From the NCBI GenBank assembly GCA_016793165.1, contig JAEULA010000088.1, forward strand, positions 1-41,673: a stretch of DNA of 41,673 bases, written 5' to 3'. How positions within the stretch are numbered: position 1 is the stretch's first letter; every line of letters starts with the position of its first letter. The position numbers and the translations under genes are program-made. This stretch comes from Alphaproteobacteria bacterium (lineage in GTDB: Bacteria > Pseudomonadota > Alphaproteobacteria > CACIAM-22H2). Under the pieces are notes generated by a model. It saw only the letters and a program-made list of their open reading frames with translations, was not told where the DNA came from and searched no databases. Positions 26,579 to 36,100 of the stretch are shown here, piece after piece.

Positions 26579-29542
26579 ATGGTCGAATTCGCACGCCTGT
26601 TCGACCCTGCTCTCGTGGCATCGATCGACGACATCGGCCTGCGACTCGCCGATCCGTCGCGTCTGGCCGCCGTGCCGATCGTGCGCCCGGGCGTGGCCCG
26701 CCACGGCGGATCGGCGCTGGTGGCGCTCGATCTCCGCGCCGCGGCGAGCACGCTCGTGCCGGAGGCCCCTTGCGACGGCGCGGTCCGTCGCGTCGCGCTC
26801 GATCCCTCGACGCCGCTTCCCGACGGCACGACCGAGATGCTCGAGATCGTGCCCCTGCCCTTCCCTGCAGGGGGCTTCCGCCCGCGCAGCGGTATGCCGA
26901 CCTTCTACGTCGCGCCTTTCGATCAGGCGCCGCCCGACGGCGAGCGCGTCGCGCGGGGCGCGCCGCTCGCGGCCACGACGATGCGGGCATGGATCGCGGC
27001 GCGCTTCCAGGATTCCTTCAAACCCGCGCCGCATGATTGGATCCGGGCCATCGGCGCCGCATTGCCCGCCGCGGCGCAGCCGGCCTGGCTCGCGCAGGAG
27101 GGCGTCTACGGCGCGGCCGAGAGGCTGCGGGTCACCGATCACGTCGGCGAGGGGCTCGAGGGCGCCGCCTTCGTCATCGCATTGCGGCGCGACGCCGACC
27201 TCGCCGTCGAGGAGGAATGGACGCGCAGCGTCGATGCGCGCTCCGACCTGGCGCTCGCCGTCGCCGCTGCGCCGCTGGTCGGCGCCAGCGGAACCTTCGC
27301 CTCGCTCTATGCGCCGCCGGCCGGCCGGCACTTCGCGCTGCGCTGGGTCGCGGCAGCCGGACCGCGCGCGATCACGACCGGCGTGCTCAGCTTCTATCCC
27401 GACGGGCCGAGCGCGCCGCCCGGCTCGCCTCTCGCGATCGCACCCGGCGCGCCGTCGCGGCGCAGCCTCCAGGTGCTCGCCGTCGAGGACTGGTTCGCCG
27501 CGAGACCGGCGGGAGCGTCCGTGCCGATGTTCCGCACCGGATCGCGTGTCGAACCGCTGGTCGACGGCGTCGCCGCCTTCGCCCGACTCGTCGACGACCT
27601 CGACGACGCGCGCCGCGACTCCACCGCTTCGGAACCGTTGGGCGGCCACTTCACGGGCCTGTTCGTGATGGACTTCCCGCTGGTCCGCGGGCGCGACGAC
27701 ACGAAGCTGTCGGCCTACGCTGCGGACATCATCGCCAAGGGCGGCTCGGTGCTGGTCCTGCCGGACCGGATCGTCAATCTGCGCGACGAGGACGTCGGCG
27801 CGCTGCGCAGCGCGGCGATCCTTCTGCTCTTCGCGGTCGCCGACATCGGGCTGCTCGTGATCATGCTCGAGTCGCTGGCGACCGACGAGCGCGGCGCCAT
27901 CTTCCTGTTCCTCGCGATCACCGGCCTGGCGCTGGTCCTCGCCGAACTCGACCTCCCGCTCTCGACGTTCGAGAAGAGCACGGAGGCGATGGACAGGCTC
28001 AACGAGGGCCGGCCGCGGCCGATCGCGATCTTCGCGCCGGCGCCGATGCGGCTCGACGACAATCCGCTCACTCCGCCGAGCAGGCTCTACGGTCTCGAGA
28101 GCACCGTCGACCAGTTCGGCTTCTGGCACGTGAAGGCGCAGGTCGTGAAGCGCGCCGCCGCCGGCGAGCCGGAGTCGCATGTCGCGCACGTGGGCGGCGT
28201 CGACATCAACCCCAACCGGCTCGACACCCCCGCCCACCAGGGGCGCAGCCCGTTCCACGACGTGCATGCGCGGCTGTCCGGCCCGATCGCGGCCGACGTG
28301 TTCGCCTCGTTCGGCGAACGCTGGGCGGTCGACGCCGCGCGCAATCCGGTCGCGCCGGCGCCGCTGGTGCTGACGGCGGACGCGGACGCTCTGGCGGCGA
28401 GCCCCAGTCGCCACATCGCCCGCATCGGGCGCACCTATTACGGGGCCAAGCCGGGCACGACGTCGCCGATCGCCGACTTCGCGCCCGCCGGCGAGCGGAC
28501 GATCTACGAGACGCTGCTTCAGGCCATCCGGTCGGCCCGCGATCACATCTACATCGAGGACCAGTACTTCACGCCCAACGACGAGTATGTCGACGCCCTG
28601 GTCGCCGCGGCCGCGCGCTGCCGGCGGCTCGTGGTGCTGATCCCGACCGAGAGCGACCAGATCTTCGGCGATCGCCGGCGGCGGATGATCATCGACCGCC
28701 TGCGCGGCAACGCCGCGGCGCCGGGCTGGGGCGACCGGTTCTTCATCGGCTGTCCGCTGCGACGGCCCGTGCTCGACGCGACCGACCGGATCACGAGCGC
28801 GGGGCGCTGCGTGCTGCTGCGCGCGGCGACCACGGCCGAGGATGCGATCTTCGTCGCGCCGCCGGCCCGGGTGCCCGACCTGCCGGGCTGGCTCGTGGTG
28901 GACGGCGAGCTCATGCTCGCGCGCAGCGCCGACAACGCGGAGATCGACGGCAGGAAGGCGAAGCGGATCACCGTCATCCGCGAGCGCGCGGGGAGTCTCG
29001 AGCTCGGCACGCGCGCCCGCAGCCATGCTGCCGGCGCGCCGGTGACGTTCTCGCGGCCGCGCCACATCTACGTGCATTCGAAATGCATGATGGTCGACGA
29101 CATGTTCGTGTCGATCGGCTCGGCCAACGTCAATCGCCGCGGCTTCTTCCACGACGGCGAGTTGAACGTCTTCGCCATCCCCGAGGCGCTGCGCTCGGCG
29201 CCGGACAACCCCGCCCGCGCGCTGCGCACCGCGCTCTGGGCCGAGCAGCTCGGCCTGCCGCCGGCGATGGGCAGCATCCTCGGCGACGCGACCGGCGCCT
29301 TCGATCTGTTCCTGCGCTCGCGCTTCTTCACGCGCGCCCTCTCCTACGCGGCGGTCGACATCCGCCCGCAATTCGCCATGCCCGAGGAGGCCGTGATCCC
29401 GGGCTCGCTCATGAACGCGATCAAGCTCCAGGCCGGGCTGGTCGTCCCGGTGACGCTCGAATCCCTGCTCGACGAGATCTGGAACATGGTCGTCGATCCG
29501 ACCTCGTTCACCGATCCCAACCCGCGCTCCGGGCCCGTCTAG
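26579..29542 (+). CDS. Phospholipase-D-superfamily protein with embedded hydrophobic hairpin
   Basis: A 987-residue protein, about twice the usual phospholipase D or cardiolipin synthase length. The second HKD motif is canonical, HSKCMMVDD with H833, K835 and D840, followed by SIGSANVNRRGF. The first is HVKAQVVK with H517 and K519 but lysine where aspartate is expected. It is followed by VGGVDINPNRLDT and by HDVHARLSGP (from 560). YIEDQYF (658-664) opens the second half. A hydrophobic pair (about 411-433 and 441-461) precedes the first motif and could enter a membrane. About 100 extra residues lie before the second motif. The family hydrolyses or transfers phosphodiesters, on lipids or nucleic acid. 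No signal peptide is seen. The ATG at 26579 follows GAAGGGGGG. The stop abuts the next ATG. Confidence 0.82.
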   Translation: MVEFARLFDPALVASIDDIGLRLADPSRLAAVPIVRPGVARHGGSALVALDLRAAASTLVPEAPCDGAVRRVALDPSTPLPDGTTEMLEIVPLPFPAGGFRPRSGMPTFYVAPFDQAPPDGERVARGAPLAATTMRAWIAARFQDSFKPAPHDWIRAIGAALPAAAQPAWLAQEGVYGAAERLRVTDHVGEGLEGAAFVIALRRDADLAVEEEWTRSVDARSDLALAVAAAPLVGASGTFASLYAPPAGRHFALRWVAAAGPRAITTGVLSFYPDGPSAPPGSPLAIAPGAPSRRSLQVLAVEDWFAARPAGASVPMFRTGSRVEPLVDGVAAFARLVDDLDDARRDSTASEPLGGHFTGLFVMDFPLVRGRDDTKLSAYAADIIAKGGSVLVLPDRIVNLRDEDVGALRSAAILLLFAVADIGLLVIMLESLATDERGAIFLFLAITGLALVLAELDLPLSTFEKSTEAMDRLNEGRPRPIAIFAPAPMRLDDNPLTPPSRLYGLESTVDQFGFWHVKAQVVKRAAAGEPESHVAHVGGVDINPNRLDTPAHQGRSPFHDVHARLSGPIAADVFASFGERWAVDAARNPVAPAPLVLTADADALAASPSRHIARIGRTYYGAKPGTTSPIADFAPAGERTIYETLLQAIRSARDHIYIEDQYFTPNDEYVDALVAAAARCRRLVVLIPTESDQIFGDRRRRMIIDRLRGNAAAPGWGDRFFIGCPLRRPVLDATDRITSAGRCVLLRAATTAEDAIFVAPPARVPDLPGWLVVDGELMLARSADNAEIDGRKAKRITVIRERAGSLELGTRARSHAAGAPVTFSRPRHIYVHSKCMMVDDMFVSIGSANVNRRGFFHDGELNVFAIPEALRSAPDNPARALRTALWAEQLGLPPAMGSILGDATGAFDLFLRSRFFTRALSYAAVDIRPQFAMPEEAVIPGSLMNAIKLQAGLVVPVTLESLLDEIWNMVVDPTSFTDPNPRSGPV

Positions 29543-32500
29543 ATGCCGAGCGTGATCCACGCCATTCCCGTGGTCACGCCGGAAGCGACGGGCGTGCATC
29601 TGCTGTGGAGCGGGCCGCGGGAGTGGCTCTACTCGCCCGGCGGCTGGCGCTTGCAGCGCCGCGAGCTCGACCGCCGGCGCGAGGTCGAATGCGTGAACAT
29701 CGCCGGCGCGACCCTGGCCGGTCTGCGCGCCGCGCGCGAGAGGCGCACCGCGATCGGCATGGCGCTGCTGCGCGCCGGCGCGTGGCCCGGCGGACCCGAT
29801 CCGGGCACCCCGGAGGCCGGCGCCGCAGCGGAGGTGTTCACGCTCGAGCTCGATCGCCCTGCGCCGTTCGTGCGCGTCGTCTCGACCGCGAAGTGGAACT
29901 TCGTCGTGGCCCTGCGCGCCGGAAAGGTGGTCGGCGGCGGACGCGCGGCCAAGGCGCCGTTCTCCGCGGAATTCGCCGCGCCGGGCATCGACACCATCGT
30001 CGCCTACACGCTGGGGATGGGCGAGCTGACGCTGTGCCGCGGCCGCGACGCCAGCGAGGAGTCGTGGCGCGAGGCGCCCGTCATCGCGCGGCTGCAGCTG
30101 CCGCTGCGCGAGGCGATGCCCGAGCTCGGCGGCATCGCGGCCGAGCTCGCCCTCGCGCGCTCGCGACTGCTGCCCGGCGAGACGCTGCGCGAGGACGAGT
30201 TCCGCGACGTCGCGGACCTGCTGCGGCGGCTGGTGCGCGCCGACGGTCCGCCGCGGCCGATCGATCTCGCGCTGCTGATGCGCGACAGCACGAGCGACGC
30301 CTTCACCGAGCTCGCGGCGCTCGATCCGCTGCGCAGCCTGCTGCTGGTGCCGCGCTGGCGGCGCGCCCTGGGTTTCGCCCATTTCGACCGCGGTCCCGGC
30401 CTCGTCCCCGGGCAGGCCTACGAATACCGCCTCACCGGCGCGTTTCCGGCCGCGGACCTCGGCGATCGCGTGGCGGGCTTCCATACCGTGCCGTCGACCA
30501 CGGCCCTGCCCGCCGACTTCCAGCTCGGGACGCTGCGCATTCGCCTTGCGCAGCCCGGCACGGTGACGCTCGCGCGCGCGCCGGCCGCGAACGTGCTGCG
30601 GGCGACGACGCGCCGCGGCGTCGCGCTGCGGCTGCCCGGCGAGCGCTTCTGGCTCGGACTCGACCTCGACCGCGACAGCGCGGTGATCGACTTCCCGACA
30701 CCCGTCTCCGCGGTCGTGCTCGAGCTCGGCGGCGCGCATACGCTGAGCTTCGCGGCCGGCGATCCGGCGGCGGCCTTCGGCCCCTACGCACCGGTGCCGG
30801 CCGGGCAGCTCCCCCGTCTCGCATTCCCCTCGCCGGTGATGCAGCTGCGCCTGCGCGGGCGCGGCTTCCTCTGCGCCGTGCGGATCGGCGGCGGCGGCGG
30901 CAGCGGTCTGATCGAGGAGGCGGTCGCCACCGCGCCGGTGACCCTCGCGCACACGCCGCCGCCCGTCGCACCCCTGGCGCTCGACATCGCCAATCTGCAG
31001 GTGCCGCAATCGATCGCGCTGTCGGACCGGCCGAGCGGGCCCACGCCCCCGCCGCAGGCGCTCGGCTTCGCGCTGTCGTGGACACCGGCGCCGGTCGCCG
31101 GGACGACCACGTGGCCCGCCGACCTCGGCGCAGCGCCGCCGCTCGAGGCGACGATGTTCCAGATCGAGCATCAGCCGCTCGAGCCGGCGGGGGCGCCCTG
31201 GGTCGCGGTCCTCGAGGACGACAACCTCGTCTCCGGCGATCGCGCCTTGCCGGCCGAGCCGACGCGCATCGTGCCGGGAGTCGACCTCATGCAGGTGTTC
31301 CCCGAGGCGCGGCTGGCCGAGACCGCCGCGACCGCCATGCGTCTGCAGTGGCGCGACGTCTTCGACTTCGCCGCCGGCGATGCGCCGGTCCGCCGCCCCC
31401 TGCCGCCGACCGGCAGTCGGCACCGCTATCGCATCCGCGCCGTCGATGCGATCGGCCGGCCGAGTGCCGACGCGCGGGAGAGCGCGGCGCTGCGCCTCGA
31501 GAAGCGGGTCCCGCCGCCGATGCCGGCGGGGATCGATCCGCGGCCTGCGCACGCGCTGTCGCGCGCCGCCCCCTCGGGACCCCAGGTCCGCATTCTCGTG
31601 CGCGACGCGCCCGACCTGTCGGCAGAGGAGCGGGCGATCCTCGGCGGGCACGACAATGCCATCCTGCTGAGCTGGGGCTGGCACGCGGAGCAGCGCGCGC
31701 AGGATCCGAGCGCGCGCGAGTTCCGCGTCTACGTCTCGCGCCACCGCCTCGATGCGCAGCTCGCGCGCGTCGACGCCGTCGCCGAGCTCGGGCCCGGACG
31801 CTACGCCGTCGATCTCCACCTCGAGCGCGACGTCCCCGCCGACGCTTCGGCGGGGCTCGTCTTCAACGCCGGCTACCCCTTCCATCTGCGCTCGCACGGC
31901 GCGGGCCGTGTCATCCAGGCCGTCGTCGCCGCGCGCGTCGCGCGGCCCGACGGCAGCTTCCCGTCCCCCAGGCTCGGGGATGCGAAGTTCCCGATGCGCC
32001 TGACGCCCGACATGACCCGCGCCGGCACCTGGAGCGCGCGCACGCAGGTCGTGCCGCTCGTCGCGGGGCGCGACGTGTACGCCGCGGCGCCGATCTTCGA
32101 TCTCCTCGACCTCGGGCCCGACCACCCGCGCGACGAGGTGATGGTCGGCGTGAGCGCGGCCGACGCCGAGCCCTATGTCGACGATCCGCTCGCCCCGGCG
32201 GAGAGCCGGCCCGGCAACGAGGGCGCGATCGCGGCGGTGCGCTGCGCCGCGCGCTATCGCGGCCGGCCGATCGTCGCCGACGTGCCGGCGCTCGCGCCGG
32301 TGCCGGAGATCGTCGCCCCCTTCCCGGGCGCACGGCCCCTCGGCTTCCGCCTCGATCTCTCCGCCATCCTCGCCGGCAGCGGCTTCGCAGCCGGCGCGCG
32401 CGCCGTGCCGGAGCGCGCACTGGTCGACGACGTGGTCGCCGCCTATCGCATCGAGGCCGGCCGCGTCGTCGCGCGGGTGCTCGAGCCGAGAGGTGCGGGC

Positions 32501-33199
32501 GACGCGGAGAGCGAGGTGACGGTGCCCAACCCGCTCGACCGTGCGGCGATCATCGCGGCGATCGAGGCCCGCTCCGTCGACGGCCTCGCCGACGCGCATG
32601 CGGTCTTCCTCGCCGCCTCGCATCCCTTCCGCGCCCGGCTGTTCACGCCGGCGGCCGCCGCGACGATCACCCTGCCGGCCTTCGACGAGAGCCTCGCCAA
32701 CCGCGCCGGACGCTGGATCTATCGGCTGCGCGCGATCGACAACGCCGGACGGACGTCGCTCGACGGCGTCACGCTGAAGGGCGTCGTGCGCGTTCCGGCG
32801 GCGACGCCGGTGACCGCGCCGATCCGGTTGCCGGCCCGAGCCGGCGACCCGCGCCATCGCCTACGTCTCGCCGTTCACGCCGACGATGTCGTCACCCACG
32901 TCATGGTCTTCAGCCACGAGCACGCGGCGGCGACCCGCGCCCCCGTGACGGCCGAGCTGATGTCGCGGGCGCTGCCCGCGGCGCCCGGCGCGGTCCTGGC
33001 GCGGCTGCGCCTTCCCGACGGCACGATGCTGACGCCGACCCTGCGATCGCTCGCCGATCCCGGCGTCGAGGGCGCGCCGCCCTATCGAGCGCTGGCGGTC
33101 GACGCCGCGGCAGGCGGCGACGATCGCGTCAGCCTGTGGGCCTGCGCAGTCACCCGCGACGGCTGGCTGTCGCCGCTCGTCGGCCCGTGGACGCTGTGA
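29543..33199 (+). CDS. Giant beta-rich protein with fibronectin-III-like modules, function unknown
   Basis: A 1218-residue protein with no recognised catalytic motif. The N-terminus begins with strand-rich GVHLLWSGPREWLYSPGG. A jelly-roll-like stretch (about 335-455, including VIDFPTPVSAVVLEL at 381) resembles a carbohydrate-binding fold in pattern only. Two fibronectin-III-like ends are clear: YRIRAVDAIGRPS (629-641) and YRLRAIDNAGRTS (1060-1072). No signal peptide, membrane helix or cysteine motif is visible. Its ATG directly follows the TAG of the phospholipase-D-like gene and has no ribosome site, so it needs translational coupling. Its TGA overlaps the next ATG. Probably a binding or scaffold partner of the two neighbours. 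Confidence 0.8.
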   Translation: MPSVIHAIPVVTPEATGVHLLWSGPREWLYSPGGWRLQRRELDRRREVECVNIAGATLAGLRAARERRTAIGMALLRAGAWPGGPDPGTPEAGAAAEVFTLELDRPAPFVRVVSTAKWNFVVALRAGKVVGGGRAAKAPFSAEFAAPGIDTIVAYTLGMGELTLCRGRDASEESWREAPVIARLQLPLREAMPELGGIAAELALARSRLLPGETLREDEFRDVADLLRRLVRADGPPRPIDLALLMRDSTSDAFTELAALDPLRSLLLVPRWRRALGFAHFDRGPGLVPGQAYEYRLTGAFPAADLGDRVAGFHTVPSTTALPADFQLGTLRIRLAQPGTVTLARAPAANVLRATTRRGVALRLPGERFWLGLDLDRDSAVIDFPTPVSAVVLELGGAHTLSFAAGDPAAAFGPYAPVPAGQLPRLAFPSPVMQLRLRGRGFLCAVRIGGGGGSGLIEEAVATAPVTLAHTPPPVAPLALDIANLQVPQSIALSDRPSGPTPPPQALGFALSWTPAPVAGTTTWPADLGAAPPLEATMFQIEHQPLEPAGAPWVAVLEDDNLVSGDRALPAEPTRIVPGVDLMQVFPEARLAETAATAMRLQWRDVFDFAAGDAPVRRPLPPTGSRHRYRIRAVDAIGRPSADARESAALRLEKRVPPPMPAGIDPRPAHALSRAAPSGPQVRILVRDAPDLSAEERAILGGHDNAILLSWGWHAEQRAQDPSAREFRVYVSRHRLDAQLARVDAVAELGPGRYAVDLHLERDVPADASAGLVFNAGYPFHLRSHGAGRVIQAVVAARVARPDGSFPSPRLGDAKFPMRLTPDMTRAGTWSARTQVVPLVAGRDVYAAAPIFDLLDLGPDHPRDEVMVGVSAADAEPYVDDPLAPAESRPGNEGAIAAVRCAARYRGRPIVADVPALAPVPEIVAPFPGARPLGFRLDLSAILAGSGFAAGARAVPERALVDDVVAAYRIEAGRVVARVLEPRGAGDAESEVTVPNPLDRAAIIAAIEARSVDGLADAHAVFLAASHPFRARLFTPAAAATITLPAFDESLANRAGRWIYRLRAIDNAGRTSLDGVTLKGVVRVPAATPVTAPIRLPARAGDPRHRLRLAVHADDVVTHVMVFSHEHAAATRAPVTAELMSRALPAAPGAVLARLRLPDGTMLTPTLRSLADPGVEGAPPYRALAVDAAAGGDDRVSLWACAVTRDGWLSPLVGPWTL

Positions 33200-36100
33200 T
33201 GGCCAAGGTCACGTTCTTCGACCTCCTCGGTGTCGGCGACGCGCTCGCCGCCGCCGAGCTCTGGCCGCGCGACAGGATCGGCAACGTCGTCGGCGACACG
33301 GCGACGAACAGCCCGGGCCACTACGTCGAGCTGATGCTCTTCCTCCAGGAGTCGCTGTCGATCACGGGCCTGCGCAGCGGCTCGGACGGCGAACGCAGCG
33401 GCTTCTGGGGCGAATTGCATGTCGAGCCGTCGATCCTCGCCCCCGATCGCCCGCTGGTCGCGAGGAATCTCCCGGACTTCGCCTTCACGCTCGAGCCGAC
33501 CGGCCCGTTGCCGGCGACGGTGTTCGTGGCGCGCGGCGCCACGACCGAGATCGTCGTGCACGGGTTGCCGATAAGGCTCCACTTCCCGCTCGGCTTCCTC
33601 GAGCCGATGCGCACGGAGGCGGAGCTCGCGATGACGGCGCCGCTACCGCCGAAGCGGCTGACCGATTCCTTCGATCCGGGAACGCCCGACAGCCTCGAGA
33701 TCACGCTGAGCGACGCGGACCGCTCCTTCATCAAGGTGCGCGTCAACGTGCGACTGAGCGAGGCCGGCGATCTCTACCTCGACATGGTCGTGCCGGTGTC
33801 GATCGGCCCCTGCTACCTGACCGGCCTGCCCTGTCGCGCGGTCCACGACATGCAGCTCCTGCCGAGCCCGAACCTGCTCGACACGCCCGGCGAGATCCCC
33901 TTCGAGTGGATGCGGCACTCCCTCGGCCCCGTCCCGCTCGGCGTCGTCACCTTCCGCACGATCGAGCTCGACCCCGAGCATCCGACGATGGAACGCCTCG
34001 CGGCGAAGATCCGCGACGGTCGCGCCGAGGCGGCCGCGGTCGAGTTCGTGATCGAGGATCTCGCGCTCGCCCAACCGCTGCCGCTGCACGGGCGTTTCGC
34101 GCTGCGCCGCTCGATCGTCGCGAAGTCCGATCCCGAGGCCGAGATCTTCGATCTCCGGAGCGCGCCGGCCCGCATCGCGATCGGACCGTGGCACCTCCAC
34201 ATTTTCCGGCTTCTGCTCCAGACCGTGCCGCTCGACGGCACCGAGCTGCCCGTCGCTTTCGACGTGGCCCTGACCGCGAAGGATGCCCTGCCGGGCGGCG
34301 GCAGCGCGCTGGCCGTCAGCGCCGACGAGAAGGGCGTGATCACGGGGAGCTTCGTGTTCCCCGAGTCCGAGCGGCGGCGCGTGATGACCCTGGCCGGCGC
34401 CGAGGTCCGGCTGGCCGCGCTGCGGATCGGCGTCGCCGCGCTCGGCCTCGGCAAGTCGCCGACGCGGCCGGGACTGGCGGTGCCGCTGCCGTCGCCGGAG
34501 TGGGCGAAACCGCTGATCGCGGTCGCCGACTTCTCGATCACGACGGGCGCGCGCGACAAGCTGATCGAGGCGAAGGCGCGCGCCGAGCCGGCGAAGCCCA
34601 AGATCCTGCACGACGTCGGATGGTCGCTCGGCAAGCTCTCCCTCGGCGGGCTCGCCAACATCGACATCGACTTCACCATCGCGAAGGCCTTCCGCGTCCG
34701 CATCGAGGAGCTCGGCGTCGTCACCGACGCCGACGGCGGCGACTACCTGATGCTCAGCGGCAGCGTCGGCACGCCCTTCGAGCTGACCCAGCAGCCGGAG
34801 GCGGAGCTCGCCCCGCCCGCGGCCGCCAGCGGCGAGAACGATGCCAAGCGCTTCGGGATCGGGATCCGCGTGCATCGGCTTCGCTTCGGCATCGGCTCGG
34901 GCGACGAGATCGAGTCGCGCTTCAAGCTCGACGGGCTGTCGCTGTGGCTCCGCACCAAGCGCTTCGAGCTGCTCGGCTTCGGCATGGCGAGCGAGTACAC
35001 GCTCGACCCGCCCGGCAACCGCCACCAGGAGCTCGGCTTCGAGCTCAAGCTGCGCTTCGAGGCGTTGGCGACACGCTTCGAGTTCGGCGCGCAGCTCTTC
35101 CACGGCCGGGTCAGCGGCGCCGACGACTTCACCTACTGGATGTTCGGGTTCCTGCTCGGCGTGCTGCCGCTGGGGAGCATGGAGCTGCAGCGGCTGCGCG
35201 TGCTGGCGGTGAAGAACATGACGCCGCGGCTCGACCCGCCCGGCGACTCCACCGCGGAGGAAATGCGCCTGCTGCGGTGGTTCAAGCGCGAGGGCGACGC
35301 GCTCACGCTGCGGCTCGACCGCAAGCTCGCAGCGTGGATGCCGCTCGACGCCAGCGTGGCGGGCGGCGTCGGCGCCGGGATCACGCTTGCCGGGACCAAG
35401 GCGGTGCGCGTCGAGCTGTTCGCCTTCGCCTTCGACTCCCCGACCGACGCGGGCGTGCTGATCGGCCTCGAGCTCTATCTCGCCAAGTCCAAGGATCCGG
35501 TCGCCTTCGCGGCGCTCGAGTGGGACCCCGACACCGACAAATGGGGCCTGGCGATCGGCCTCGCGCTTTCGCTCGACAAGCTGCTCGGCGACGATGCGCC
35601 GAAGTGGATCACCCGGCACGGCATCAACGCGGCGCTGACGGGGCTCTTCTACGCCGGCAACCAGCCCGACACGCTGGCAATCGGCCAGTACAACGACGTC
35701 GCAACCTGGCTCGCGCTGCGGTTCCAGATCAGGATCGCCGGCGTCCTCGACGTCTCGGTCCTTGCCGCGTTCTGCCGTCACCGTGTCGATCGGCCCGAGG
35801 GCCCGAGCGTCACCGGCATCCTGGTGCAGGCCAAGGGGCAGCTGAATCTCGGCGTCGGCAAGCTGCAGTTCTACGCCACGTTCAGCTGGCTGGGCGGGCA
35901 GTGGCGCAATGAAGCGATCTCGGCCGGGGACGTGTTCCTGATCGAGGCCGGGATCCGCATCCGCCTGTTCCGCGTCTTCAACTTCGGCGCCACGATCCAT
36001 GTCGAGGTGAGCCAGCTCGGGCCGCAGGCCGACGCCACCTACAACCGCAAGAGCTTCAAGCTGTCGATCGAGACGCCGTGGTACCTGCCCGACGTCACCA

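Noticed and set aside
26528..32857. A minus-strand open frame of more than 2,100 codons opposite the giant genes
   Set aside because: Its translation is rich in Arg, Ala, Gly and Asp with no domain, and it mirrors the codon pattern of the rightward genes, whose products have clear fold features. It is a by-product of G/C at third positions.
27037..33198. In-frame upstream extension of the 2095-residue gene giving a 4,100-residue protein
   Set aside because: Over the first 6 kb the frame translates to arginine-rich shadow of the two real genes. The ATG at 33199 overlapping the preceding stop is the natural start.
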